DNA of 64,000 nt from NCBI GenBank assembly GCA_021798835.1, contig JAJZBQ010000004.1, positions 124,001-188,000 of the forward strand. The letters are read 5' to 3'. Positions 38,880 to 45,133 of the stretch are shown here, piece by piece. The notes below the pieces were generated by a model. That model had not been told where the DNA came from. It was given only the letters and a program-made list of their open reading frames with translations, and did no database searches. Every line of letters begins with the position of its first letter. Positions within the stretch are counted from its first letter, which is position 1. Position numbers and translations under genes: made by a program. Origin of the DNA: Pseudomonadota bacterium. Its GTDB lineage: Bacteria > Pseudomonadota > Gammaproteobacteria > Burkholderiales > Ferrovaceae.

Positions 38880-39005
38880 TCAAATCAGCGTCAGTACGTT
38901 GATGATTAGGTACATTGAAATGACCCCGAGCGCGACAAATGAGAACGGGTTGTAGTTCAGCGACTTGAAAATTTGTCCGAATACTGCGTTTGTGATTGTG
39001 AACAT
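38880..39005 (-). CDS. Small membrane protein (41 residues)
   Basis: Read directly from the sequence: MFTITNAVFGQIFKSLNYNP, then a hydrophobic C-terminal half (FSFVALGVISMYLIINVLTLI). AAAAGGAG lies 7 nt before the ATG. The gene is the first after the ATTTCGC-N7-CAWC motif at 39039-39056, with a 33-nt gap, the same layout as other element genes, which supports it as real. Function unknown. Confidence 0.55.
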   Translation of the reverse strand: MFTITNAVFGQIFKSLNYNPFSFVALGVISMYLIINVLTLI

Positions 39006-39038
39006 TTTGATAACTCCTTTTGTGTGCTACTACAGTTA

Positions 39039-39056
39039 GATGAGAACCTGCGAAAT
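39039..39056 (-). promoter_or_regulatory. Bipartite motif ATTTCGC-N7-CATC (copy a)
   Basis: Read on the minus strand, ATTTCGC is followed after 7 nt by CATC. It lies 33 nt before the ATG of the 41-residue membrane protein. One of nine copies in the element. Confidence 0.7.
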
Positions 39057-39188
39057 TTTGGAACATGTCAGCGAGAGCGAAGCCGCGTCATCTACCCTGC
39101 CCTCCCGGTGTTGGCCCCACAGACCGGAGTTGGTGAGCGCTCCTGCGGAATGCGTCTGAAACTTATTTTGAAGACCGGTCATATTTAC

Positions 39189-39408
39189 CCCCCCGTTTAT
39201 TAAGTACCGTCTGTCGGAGCCGCGCGCCCCTGTGATCGCACCGCAGCACGAAAAAAATCATGGGCGCAACCGAGAACGCACGCCCCCGCGTTTTTTGCGG
39301 GGGACCGTTCGATGGGGCGCACGAAGTGGCCGAAGGCTCCATTGATTTTTTTCGGGCCGGTGCGATGTTTTTGGGCGCGGCTTCAAAGACGGCTTAATAA
39401 ACGGGGGG
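39189..39408. repeat. 220-nt imperfect inverted repeat (long palindrome)
   Basis: A perfect 16-bp outer arm pairs 39189-39204 with 39393-39408. Inside it, 9 bp (39235-39243 with 39358-39366) and 12 bp (39249-39260 with 39343-39354) also pair perfectly, with weaker matches between, and a central CCCCCGC/GCGGGGG hairpin at 39283-39303. The whole region can fold into one rod-like structure. It lies in a gene-poor stretch; possible roles are a single-strand origin, a structured RNA or a decayed insertion. Confidence 0.65.
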
Positions 39409-39536
39409 TAGAACGGGATTCTTCGATAAGTCAGGCATGCAGACGACGGTTACCTGGATCGAAAGGCCCATACAGGCCAGACGGTCGCGTAGCACCTAGA
39501 GGCCGTAGGGCAGCCTGTACTGGTTCAAGAGGCGCT
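39409..39536. other. Gene-free stretch
   Basis: Part of a 0.9-kb region (39006-39919) without a convincing intact gene. Between the long palindrome and the next hairpin I see no ORF with ribosome-binding site, no repeat and no clear promoter. Confidence 0.4.
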
Positions 39537-39592
39537 AAAACTGCGCCGTGCCGATGGTCAATATATAAGTACCGTCGGCACGGCGCGGTTTT
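39537..39592. repeat. 18-bp inverted repeat hairpin
   Basis: 39537-39554 pairs with 39575-39592 with one mismatch (a G-U pair on one RNA strand), leaving a 20-nt AT-rich loop. The loop end carries TAAGTACCG, also present in the left arm of the long palindrome (39201-39209) and in the hairpin near 62780, so these structures may share an origin or a binding protein. Confidence 0.6.
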
Positions 39593-39649
39593 GATGATGA
39601 CAGCGCCACAGGCCAGCCTTTGTTCAAAAACCTTCTGGGGTGGGGAGCC

Positions 39650-39876
39650 GGGAGAGAGGAAGCGGTGGCAGCGCAGGCCAAACCAAGGGTGATAGCGTAT
39701 TCCTTGGCAGGACGCCCTCCGAGGGGTTTTCCCCCATTTTGGGGAAAACCGTTTAGGTTATTTCCAGAATCGGAAAAACCCACAAAGTCTTGCGATTCTT
39801 CAAAACCGTACTTTTTGATACGATCTTTGATCCATGTCGAAAAATCCTTTCTCACTTTAAGAAACTCGTGCAACAA
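39650..39876 (-). pseudogene. Remnant of AntA/AntB-type phage antirepressor
   Basis: The minus-strand frame reads LHEFLKVRKDFSTWIKDRIK and KYGFEESQDFVGFSDSG, then GGRPAKEYAITL, which is the conserved core of AntA/AntB antirepressor domains. It has no proper start: the upstream side runs straight into the terminator of the 128-residue gene. After the AITL segment the frame loses similarity. So only about 70 residues of the domain are left. It suggests that a phage or phage-like regulatory gene was once here. Confidence 0.6.
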
Positions 39877-39899
39877 AAACCCCGGCTGTTACACCGGGG
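39875..39899 (-). terminator. Rho-independent terminator of the 128-residue exported protein
   Basis: On the minus strand CCGGGG... pairs as CCCCGG/CCGGGG with an 8-nt loop, followed by a run of five T. It lies 20 nt after the stop at 39920. Confidence 0.8.
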
Positions 39900-39919
39900 C
39901 TGTTGCTGCTGCTTGTCGA

Positions 39920-40306
39920 TCACTTGGCTGACTGTGTGGCTGGCTGGGCCTGGGTTGCGCCGTGCGGGTTGGCAAATGGGTCATAACTCCCAACGGTATT
40001 CCATTGGTCAGTGAACTTTTGCAACTGTTCTTTCTTGGCCGCTGCACATTTGTCGAAGTTGTTGGGTTCGACATTTTGGCACCATTCATTGACGGCTTTG
40101 GTGGGGTTATCCCCATCACAGAACGCATTAAACGCGCTAAAATTATCCTGCATCGTGTGGGTCTTGGCTTCAACAGCCATACCGATAGGCACACCCACGG
40201 CTCCCACCCCTGCCAGGGTCAAAATCCCGGCCAGAAACCCGAACGCGCTGGCTTTGGCGACGACGGCGAAGGTGAGGACGGTGGCAATACTGATTTTTTT
40301 CAACAT
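39920..40306 (-). CDS. Small exported protein of unknown function
   Basis: 128 residues with a signal peptide (MLKKISIATVLTFAVVAKASA) or a membrane anchor, then a Gly/Ala-rich hydrophobic stretch (FLAGILTLAGVGAVGVPIGMAVEA) and a soluble C-terminus with three Cys (FCDGD, WCQNVEPNNFDKC). A mono-genic unit: it has its own ATTTCGC motif 44 nt upstream and a terminator downstream. AAGGAG precedes the ATG. I do not recognise the family. Confidence 0.7.
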   Translation of the reverse strand: MLKKISIATVLTFAVVAKASAFGFLAGILTLAGVGAVGVPIGMAVEAKTHTMQDNFSAFNAFCDGDNPTKAVNEWCQNVEPNNFDKCAAAKKEQLQKFTDQWNTVGSYDPFANPHGATQAQPATQSAK

Positions 40307-40350
40307 GGCAAACTCCTTGTAAGTACCCCGCGACTTGCTGGGTTACTACT

Positions 40351-40368
40351 GTTGGGAGGATGCGAAAT
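40351..40368 (-). promoter_or_regulatory. Bipartite motif ATTTCGC-N7-CAAC (copy b)
   Basis: Minus strand, 44 nt before the ATG of the 128-residue exported protein. Same arrangement as the other copies. Confidence 0.7.
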
Positions 40369-40383
40369 TTCAGTCTCGCGGAG

Positions 40384-40448
40384 GCGTGTCACAGGCGCTC
40401 GGGAGCGTGTAGCAGGCGCTCGGGGAGGTGTCACAGGCGCTCGGCAGA
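40384..40448. repeat. Three tandem 21-22 bp repeats
   Basis: GCGTGT(CA/AG)CAGGCGCTCGG units at 40384-40404, 40405-40426 and 40427-40448, the last slightly diverged. They sit just upstream of motif copy b, between two transcription units, so they could be a binding array or simple slippage product. Confidence 0.6.
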
Positions 40449-40449
40449 T

Positions 40450-40479
40450 AAAAAACCCCCAGCACCTGAATGCCGAGGG
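40450..40479 (-). terminator. Rho-independent terminator of the 40.5-42 kb unit
   Basis: On the minus strand a 9-bp stem (CCCTCGGCA / TGCTGGGGG, with G-T pairs) and a 6-nt loop are followed by six T. It lies about 45 nt after the stop at 40523. Confidence 0.7.
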
Positions 40480-40522
40480 AAGGCCGGGTTCCCGGCGGAG
40501 CGTGCCATGGAGCACGATTTGA

Positions 40523-41566
40523 TTACTTGGCCCGGTTGAACTCGCTTGATGTATCAACGCCCGACCCGGTGCTGGTGCTTGTCGAGTCTTTTGTGGAATC
40601 GGACGATTCCAGACTCGCACCGCTGTTTTCTGAATTTCCTTGGGAAATCGACACCTTGTAACTCTTGCCGTCGATAGCAGAAGAACTCATGGTTTGTCGT
40701 CCAAGGATGCGGAATTCGCCGGAACCTGCATTCGCGTAAAACGCACCACAGTTTAGGGTAAGGTCATTTGACACCCCGAGGTGCGGCAAAACACCAGAAC
40801 AGGAAAGTTGGTTCATAATGCCGTCCGTTTTCGCTATGATTTTGTCCTGGATTTCCTGAGAACTGTCTATTTTGTAAAATGCTTTGTCTATTTTCTCCGA
40901 CACATCTCTTTCGCTGCTGAATACCTGCCCCTGCTGCGCGACAAAATCTCCGGCGGTTGTTAATATGATGTTGGCCTCGACGCGACATACAATGTAGTCA
41001 AAAACGGCTTTGTAGCCTAACTCTGCCTGAGCATTGGTGCTTTTAACAGAGTCCAGTTCGCCGTACCCGCTCGCTTCGCCTGCTCTTCCGACGGTCATCC
41101 TGAAAAAAACCGGGAAATCATATGAAATGTTGGAGAAAGGTTTGCAACGGTAGTCTGGAGTGACGCTGAGACTCTCTTGTGCAATCGGGTCTTCCGCCGC
41201 TACGCTCTGAAGCCACGCTAGTGCATGTTGACCTTGCGGTGTATTGTAGTAATCAGGGATACGGGTGCTGAGGGTGCTGAACAATCCAGACCCAGACTCG
41301 TAATGGTCGATAAATGTTTTAATCAAAAGCGAGTTGATATTATCCTCAACAGTAAAACTGTTGTCGGATTTCTGGTCCGAAGATTGTTTTGTTGAACTGG
41401 TCGCGCTTTTTGATTTTTCACGGGCACGCTGTTTTTTTTCGTCTTTCGTATGCCGGACTTTTTCGCTGGACGAAGGTATTGCAGTGTCGTCAGCATAAAC
41501 TTGGATCGCGCAAGTGCCAAGGATGGTCGCAATAGTGATTGCACAAACTTTTTTATTGGTATTCAT
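40523..41566 (-). CDS. Exported protein of unknown function
   Basis: 347 residues from the ATG at 41566, which has GGGTGA upstream; a GTG at 41575 is in frame. Signal peptide VCAITIATILGTCAIQVYA. A charged Lys/Ser-rich low-complexity stretch (residues about 35-70) precedes a globular part with several Cys (DYRCKPF, YIVCRVEA, QLSCSGVLP, TLNCGAFY) and a Ser/Thr-rich tail. It follows a lipoprotein gene by 19 nt. No family recognised; periplasmic or surface location is likely. Confidence 0.7.
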   Translation of the reverse strand: MNTNKKVCAITIATILGTCAIQVYADDTAIPSSSEKVRHTKDEKKQRAREKSKSATSSTKQSSDQKSDNSFTVEDNINSLLIKTFIDHYESGSGLFSTLSTRIPDYYNTPQGQHALAWLQSVAAEDPIAQESLSVTPDYRCKPFSNISYDFPVFFRMTVGRAGEASGYGELDSVKSTNAQAELGYKAVFDYIVCRVEANIILTTAGDFVAQQGQVFSSERDVSEKIDKAFYKIDSSQEIQDKIIAKTDGIMNQLSCSGVLPHLGVSNDLTLNCGAFYANAGSGEFRILGRQTMSSSAIDGKSYKVSISQGNSENSGASLESSDSTKDSTSTSTGSGVDTSSEFNRAK

Positions 41567-41585
41567 GATGGTCACCCGTCAAAAA

Positions 41586-42071
41586 TTATTTCAAATTTAT
41601 TGCAGCAGATGAATTATCAACGGGCGTCGATGGTCTTTGCTGCGCCTGCCGTGGCGGGAAAAGATCAGGACCGACCAGTTTACATTCGTCCATCATCGCA
41701 TCCGGGTCGCATGAAGAAGCCCCTGACAAGCAGTATTGCCAACAAGTAAAAATCCCCGGACAACCTGGAGCGCGCACGTCAGCATGTTTGCCTAGTGGCA
41801 AAGAACTCACATCAGGTACACCGTGCATGATGGCGTTGTCCGCAGAACAGGCTGGAAGCCTTGATAAATTTTCAAGGGCAATCTGTCGCTGATTTTTTGC
41901 GAATCGGTCTTGATAACTCTCAGTCGGCTGGAAAATCTCGTGGTTTCCCAGATCGTTTGACACCGAATCTGCCAAGTTGTTGATCGGCGTGGCAACAGAG
42001 GCGCAACCGGAAAATGTCATTGAACAAGCGACACATAACGCAGCCGCAATAACCCCTTTTTTGATCTTCAT
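41586..42071 (-). CDS. Lipoprotein of unknown function
   Basis: 161 residues. The lipobox is FSGC (ACSMTFSGCASVATP), so a mature protein anchored at Cys22. The mature part has a cysteine-rich middle (LPACSADN, APGCPGIFTCWQYCLSGASSCDP, DECKLVG) that may form disulfides. AAAAGGAG precedes the ATG and the ATTTCGC motif copy c is 46 nt upstream. First gene of a two-gene unit with the exported protein downstream. Confidence 0.75.
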   Translation of the reverse strand: MKIKKGVIAAALCVACSMTFSGCASVATPINNLADSVSNDLGNHEIFQPTESYQDRFAKNQRQIALENLSRLPACSADNAIMHGVPDVSSLPLGKHADVRAPGCPGIFTCWQYCLSGASSCDPDAMMDECKLVGPDLFPPRQAQQRPSTPVDNSSAAINLK

Positions 42072-42117
42072 GGAAAACTCCTTTTTTGTTGATCCACAAC
42101 GAAAACTGATACTTCGT

Positions 42118-42135
42118 GTTGAACAGGTGCGAAAT
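42118..42135 (-). promoter_or_regulatory. Bipartite motif ATTTCGC-N7-CAAC (copy c)
   Basis: Minus strand, 46 nt before the lipoprotein ATG. Its first base is the last base of the upstream primase gene. Confidence 0.7.
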
Positions 42136-43262
42136 CAGGCGCAGGCAGCCGGGTCGGCAAGGTCTGCCCACCGCTTCTCCTCTCCCCGCGCCTGTTTTTG
42201 AGTAATTTGCTGATCCGACCCGGCCCAACAAAACACCATCCCGGCTTTTAAGACATCGTTCCAGTCTTTGGTCTCGCCAGTGGTGCCTGGGGCTATCTTT
42301 CGCACGGGAGCCCCTGCCGAGGCTGCGACTGCCAGAATCTTTTCAGAACCGGTGGTTCCGGCTTTGTCAGAATCAAGGCCGATATAGAAGGAGCATCTGT
42401 GCTGTTGGTGCAGATCCTTCAACCACGCGGGATTAACCTCCGCATTGGCTCCAGGCAAGGCGAGAACCGAACCAGTCCATCCCATGGTGACAACCGACAA
42501 GGCATCAATGCAGCCCTCTGTTATCAGAATCCGGCTCTGATCGAGCCCTTGCCAGAGCCAAGGTCTGTCAATCGTTCCGTAGCGGATGAATCTTGGCCCG
42601 CTCGATTCAGCACGGACCGAACGGCACTCGATACTGCGCGACCCGTGTACGAAGATCATCGGGCGGTGGTAGGCACCACCCCACGAATACTCGGTCGCCG
42701 CCAAGTCGTTGCCGGCGAATTGCATCAAAGCATTTTGGGCCTTGGTTGAGTCGTCAGGTAGTGAACACAGCAGACCCCGGCGATGACCCTCTATAACGAC
42801 TTCTGAGGCGATTCCGCGTCCCGTTAGGTATGACAGGGCCGTGGTGTATCCACAGGCCCTGAAGACGCCTACGACCCGGCGCATGGCGGCGTTTTTGGCC
42901 TCGGTTTTTGCATCAATTTCGGCGGCCACAATGGCGGGGCCGTGATGGACAATGTTTCCGGCTTGCTGAGGCGGGGTCGTGCCGTTGATTTCGTGAACCG
43001 CGTCCCAAATGTCGTATCCGTTTTCAGAAATCAACCAATCCACAGCCGAACCGGAAACGCCGCAGGAATGGCATTTGTATCGCCAACCCCTGTCTCGTCC
43101 GCGAAAAATGGAAAGTTTGTTGCTGACCTTTGAGCCATCTCCGCAAACCGGACATGACCTGATATAAAACCCGGTCCCGGATTTTTTGAGAATGTGGCCG
43201 TAACCCTTCAGAATCTCAGGCAGGTTTGCGACCATTTTTGCGGCAGTGACGCTGTTTCCCAT
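42135..43262 (-). CDS. CHC2 zinc-finger / Toprim primase-like protein
   Basis: 375 residues from the ATG at 43262. The N-terminal zinc finger is SCPVCGDGSK...YKCHSCGVSGSAVDW (residues about 30-75). A Toprim domain follows with ILITEGCIDALSVVTMGW (catalytic Glu) and FYIGLDSDKAGTTGSEKI (DxD). This arrangement is that of DnaG-like primases of plasmids and conjugative elements, which prime the transferred strand or element replication. No helicase domain is fused. Preceded by motif copy d. The upstream extension of the frame overlaps that motif and is rejected. Confidence 0.85.
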   Translation of the reverse strand: MGNSVTAAKMVANLPEILKGYGHILKKSGTGFYIRSCPVCGDGSKVSNKLSIFRGRDRGWRYKCHSCGVSGSAVDWLISENGYDIWDAVHEINGTTPPQQAGNIVHHGPAIVAAEIDAKTEAKNAAMRRVVGVFRACGYTTALSYLTGRGIASEVVIEGHRRGLLCSLPDDSTKAQNALMQFAGNDLAATEYSWGGAYHRPMIFVHGSRSIECRSVRAESSGPRFIRYGTIDRPWLWQGLDQSRILITEGCIDALSVVTMGWTGSVLALPGANAEVNPAWLKDLHQQHRCSFYIGLDSDKAGTTGSEKILAVAASAGAPVRKIAPGTTGETKDWNDVLKAGMVFCWAGSDQQITQKQARGEEKRWADLADPAACA

Positions 43263-43292
43263 TTTTCGCTCCAAGTGTAGTGATTTACTACA

Positions 43293-43310
43293 GATGTCGC
43301 ACCGCGAAAT
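43293..43310 (-). promoter_or_regulatory. Bipartite motif ATTTCGC-N7-CATC (copy d)
   Basis: Minus strand, 30 nt before the primase-like gene ATG and just after the terminator of the preceding unit, so it sits where the promoter must be. Confidence 0.75.
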
Positions 43311-43316
43311 CGCGGC

Positions 43317-43358
43317 CCAAAAATAACAACCCCGGAGCAGGAAACCCAACTCCGGGGA
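43317..43358 (-). terminator. Rho-independent terminator of the coupling-protein operon
   Basis: Minus strand: CCCCGGAG pairs with CTCCGGGG (8 bp) with a 12-nt loop, followed by a T-rich tail. It begins 6 nt after the stop of the lipoprotein gene at 43365. Confidence 0.8.
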
Positions 43359-43364
43359 ACCTCG

Positions 43365-44153
43365 TTACTGCACGGGTGGGGCCTTCACATCGCTGTCTTG
43401 GCTGTTGTCGTCCTTGGTACTTGTTCCGTTGCTGGACGACTGCTCGGCACTGGTGCTGTCGGTGCTTTCCACAGCGACACTAACCTCTTTTCCGTTGATA
43501 GAGCCTTGGCCAAACCACTTGATGCCGTCATGAATCCAGACAACCCCGGACGGGCCACAGGCAAAATCATCTTGTGCGGTTTGAAAATGAACCGGCTTTT
43601 CTGCTCCGCTCCCGGTCAGATCGACTGTCGCTGGCCCGATTTTTTGTGCGCGCTTCATCCCGTCGGCAAGAAAACTGCCATGTAGGGCGTTGATCACCTG
43701 GATGATTTTGGTCTTGACGGCTTCCTGGTCATGGTAAACGCCGTCGGTCTCAACCCCCGCCGCGATCTGCGTCATTGCTTCGTTACCACCGATGGCTTTT
43801 CCTTCGTTTGCCATCAAGTACCCGTCAAGCATCCTCGAATTCGATTTCGACCTGTCCATCGGATCAACTTCCCAACCAACACAGGGATGGATGGCCGCAC
43901 GAATCGCTATATCCCAGTCTTGGCTTTGGCTGGATATGCGTTTGTCGTGTTCGTTCGCCACATCAACAATCAGCGCGGCAAGCGGAATCGTTGCGGCAAT
44001 TTTGGTGGAGTGGCTTTCCCCGATCTTTTTTTGCTGGGTCAGAGAATCATCCGACCCTGACGAATTTTTCTGGGATGCGCCAGAACTTGAACCATGGCCG
44101 CAGGCGCTCAGGGCGAGTGCTGACAGAACGGTGATGATGAATTTCGTTTGCAT
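43365..44153 (-). CDS. Lipoprotein of unknown function
   Basis: 262 residues from the ATG at 44153. Lipobox LSAC (ITVLSALALSACGHGSSSG). The region after it is Ser-rich; the core contains AIHPCVGWEVDPMDRSKSNSRMLDGYLMANEGKAIGG and FACGPSGVVWIHDGIKWFGQGSINGKEV, followed by a Ser/Asp-rich tail. It is the last gene of the five-gene unit starting with the 125-residue membrane protein and the coupling protein, 13 nt after an LPP20-like lipoprotein gene. Family not recognised. Confidence 0.7.
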   Translation of the reverse strand: MQTKFIITVLSALALSACGHGSSSGASQKNSSGSDDSLTQQKKIGESHSTKIAATIPLAALIVDVANEHDKRISSQSQDWDIAIRAAIHPCVGWEVDPMDRSKSNSRMLDGYLMANEGKAIGGNEAMTQIAAGVETDGVYHDQEAVKTKIIQVINALHGSFLADGMKRAQKIGPATVDLTGSGAEKPVHFQTAQDDFACGPSGVVWIHDGIKWFGQGSINGKEVSVAVESTDSTSAEQSSSNGTSTKDDNSQDSDVKAPPVQ

Positions 44154-44166
44154 GGTAAGACTCCGA

Positions 44167-44853
44167 TCAGATTTTGTCGTCAAGGGCTGGTGGGGTCAGT
44201 GGCCCAACCATGTCCGGGGCCGTGCGTGCCTTGGCTTCTTCTTTCAGCTTGTCGATGCGTTCGGACAGGGCATCAAAATCCTTCTTGACCTCCGCGTCAT
44301 GGAACTTGGCTTCCTGTTCGTGCAGGACGCGATTTATCGAGTCAAACGGGAGTCGCACAAGAACATAACTGTGGAACCGCCCCTGGATGGGTTTGCTCTC
44401 CTGCCGTACAACCTCATACCCAACCACAGGGACTTGTGCCACCAGATTGTCTATCAGTCGCTTGTAGTCCTCCTGACGGCCCATGAGGCCATCTTTGTCC
44501 CGCTGCTGGGCCAACCCTGACACGGCCCCGCTCAAACGCTCTGCCAGCCCAAATTCCCCGTTCAGCCGGGCTCTGTCCATGGATACGCGCAAACTATCTG
44601 AGTCGCCCTGACCGACGGCATAAAACCCGACGCCATCATTCATGGGAACCTGTGTTGCCCACTTCGGTGTCGCGTCAATTTCGTCACTCATGGCCGATTG
44701 TCGCCTGCTCAGTCGTTCGGCCTCGGCTTTTGCCCGAATCTTGTCCGCTTGAGCCTGATCCTTGGCAATGTCCGATAAACTCGGCCCAGCACAACCGCCA
44801 ATGGCAAGCCCTGCAAGAATCGCGGCAAGGGTAATTCGTTTGGTTAATGTCAT
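44167..44853 (-). CDS. LPP20-like lipoprotein
   Basis: 228 residues from the ATG at 44853. Lipobox IGGC (LAAILAGLAIGGCAGPSLS). The stretch TPKWATQVPMNDGVGFYAVGQGDSDSLRVSMDRARLNGEFGLAERLSGAVSGLA resembles the LPP20 lipoprotein domain. The C-terminus is a charged coiled coil (HDAEVKKDFDALSERIDKLKEEAKA). Its ribosome-binding site lies within a 14-bp palindrome (44858-44871), next to a 32-bp perfect palindrome, so its translation may be set separately within the operon. The family assignment is moderate. Confidence 0.6.
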   Translation of the reverse strand: MTLTKRITLAAILAGLAIGGCAGPSLSDIAKDQAQADKIRAKAEAERLSRRQSAMSDEIDATPKWATQVPMNDGVGFYAVGQGDSDSLRVSMDRARLNGEFGLAERLSGAVSGLAQQRDKDGLMGRQEDYKRLIDNLVAQVPVVGYEVVRQESKPIQGRFHSYVLVRLPFDSINRVLHEQEAKFHDAEVKKDFDALSERIDKLKEEAKARTAPDMVGPLTPPALDDKI

Positions 44854-44857
44854 GATG

Positions 44858-44901
44858 AACTCCAAGGAGTTTTGAGCTCACCAAGCTTGGTGAGCTCAAA
44901 A
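44858..44901. repeat. Adjacent palindromes before the LPP20-like gene
   Basis: A perfect 14-bp palindrome (AACTCCAAGGAGTT, 44858-44871) contains the Shine-Dalgarno of the downstream gene. It touches a perfect 32-bp palindrome at 44870-44901 whose arms begin TTTTGAGCTCACC. A near copy of the second one lies at 49458-49489, after the fimbrial operon. Confidence 0.75.
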
Positions 44902-44906
44902 TCGAG

Positions 44907-45122
44907 TTAGAACAATTTCGCAATGACGGCGGTAAGTACCATCGTCAACAGGTAAAAGGGGAACAGCAGACCCGCTACGGCCCCAAGTATCGCGGCAGAG
45001 GCGATAGACCCAGCCAGGGCGAGACGCTTCTTGCCAAGATCACGCTCGACTTCAAAGACCGCGATAATCGCCAAAATCATCTTTTTCAGATACACAATAG
45101 TTTCCGCACTGTCATAAACCAT
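44907..45122 (-). CDS. Small membrane protein in coupling-protein operon
   Basis: 71 residues from the ATG at 45122 (MVYDSAETIVYLKKMILAIIAVFEVERD). Two hydrophobic segments, ILAIIAVFEV and ALAGSIASAAILGAVAGLLFPFYLLTMVLTAVIAKLF, suggest one or two membrane spans. It begins 11 nt after the coupling-protein stop on the same strand. No family recognised; a transfer accessory role is inferred from position only. Confidence 0.6.
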   Translation of the reverse strand: MVYDSAETIVYLKKMILAIIAVFEVERDLGKKRLALAGSIASAAILGAVAGLLFPFYLLTMVLTAVIAKLF

Positions 45123-45133
45123 GATCTTCTCCT

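Noticed and set aside
39312..39692. A 126-codon + strand frame over the palindrome and hairpin
   Set aside because: It runs through both inverted repeats, is Arg/Gly-rich without domain character and lacks a ribosome-binding site.
40384..40448. Tandem repeats considered as a CRISPR array
   Set aside because: Units are contiguous without spacers and only three copies exist; no cas genes are in the window.
40300..40620. A 106-codon minus-strand frame over the tandem triplet
   Set aside because: It overlaps the end of the 347-residue exported protein gene, a terminator and the start of the next gene; the repeats create the open frame.
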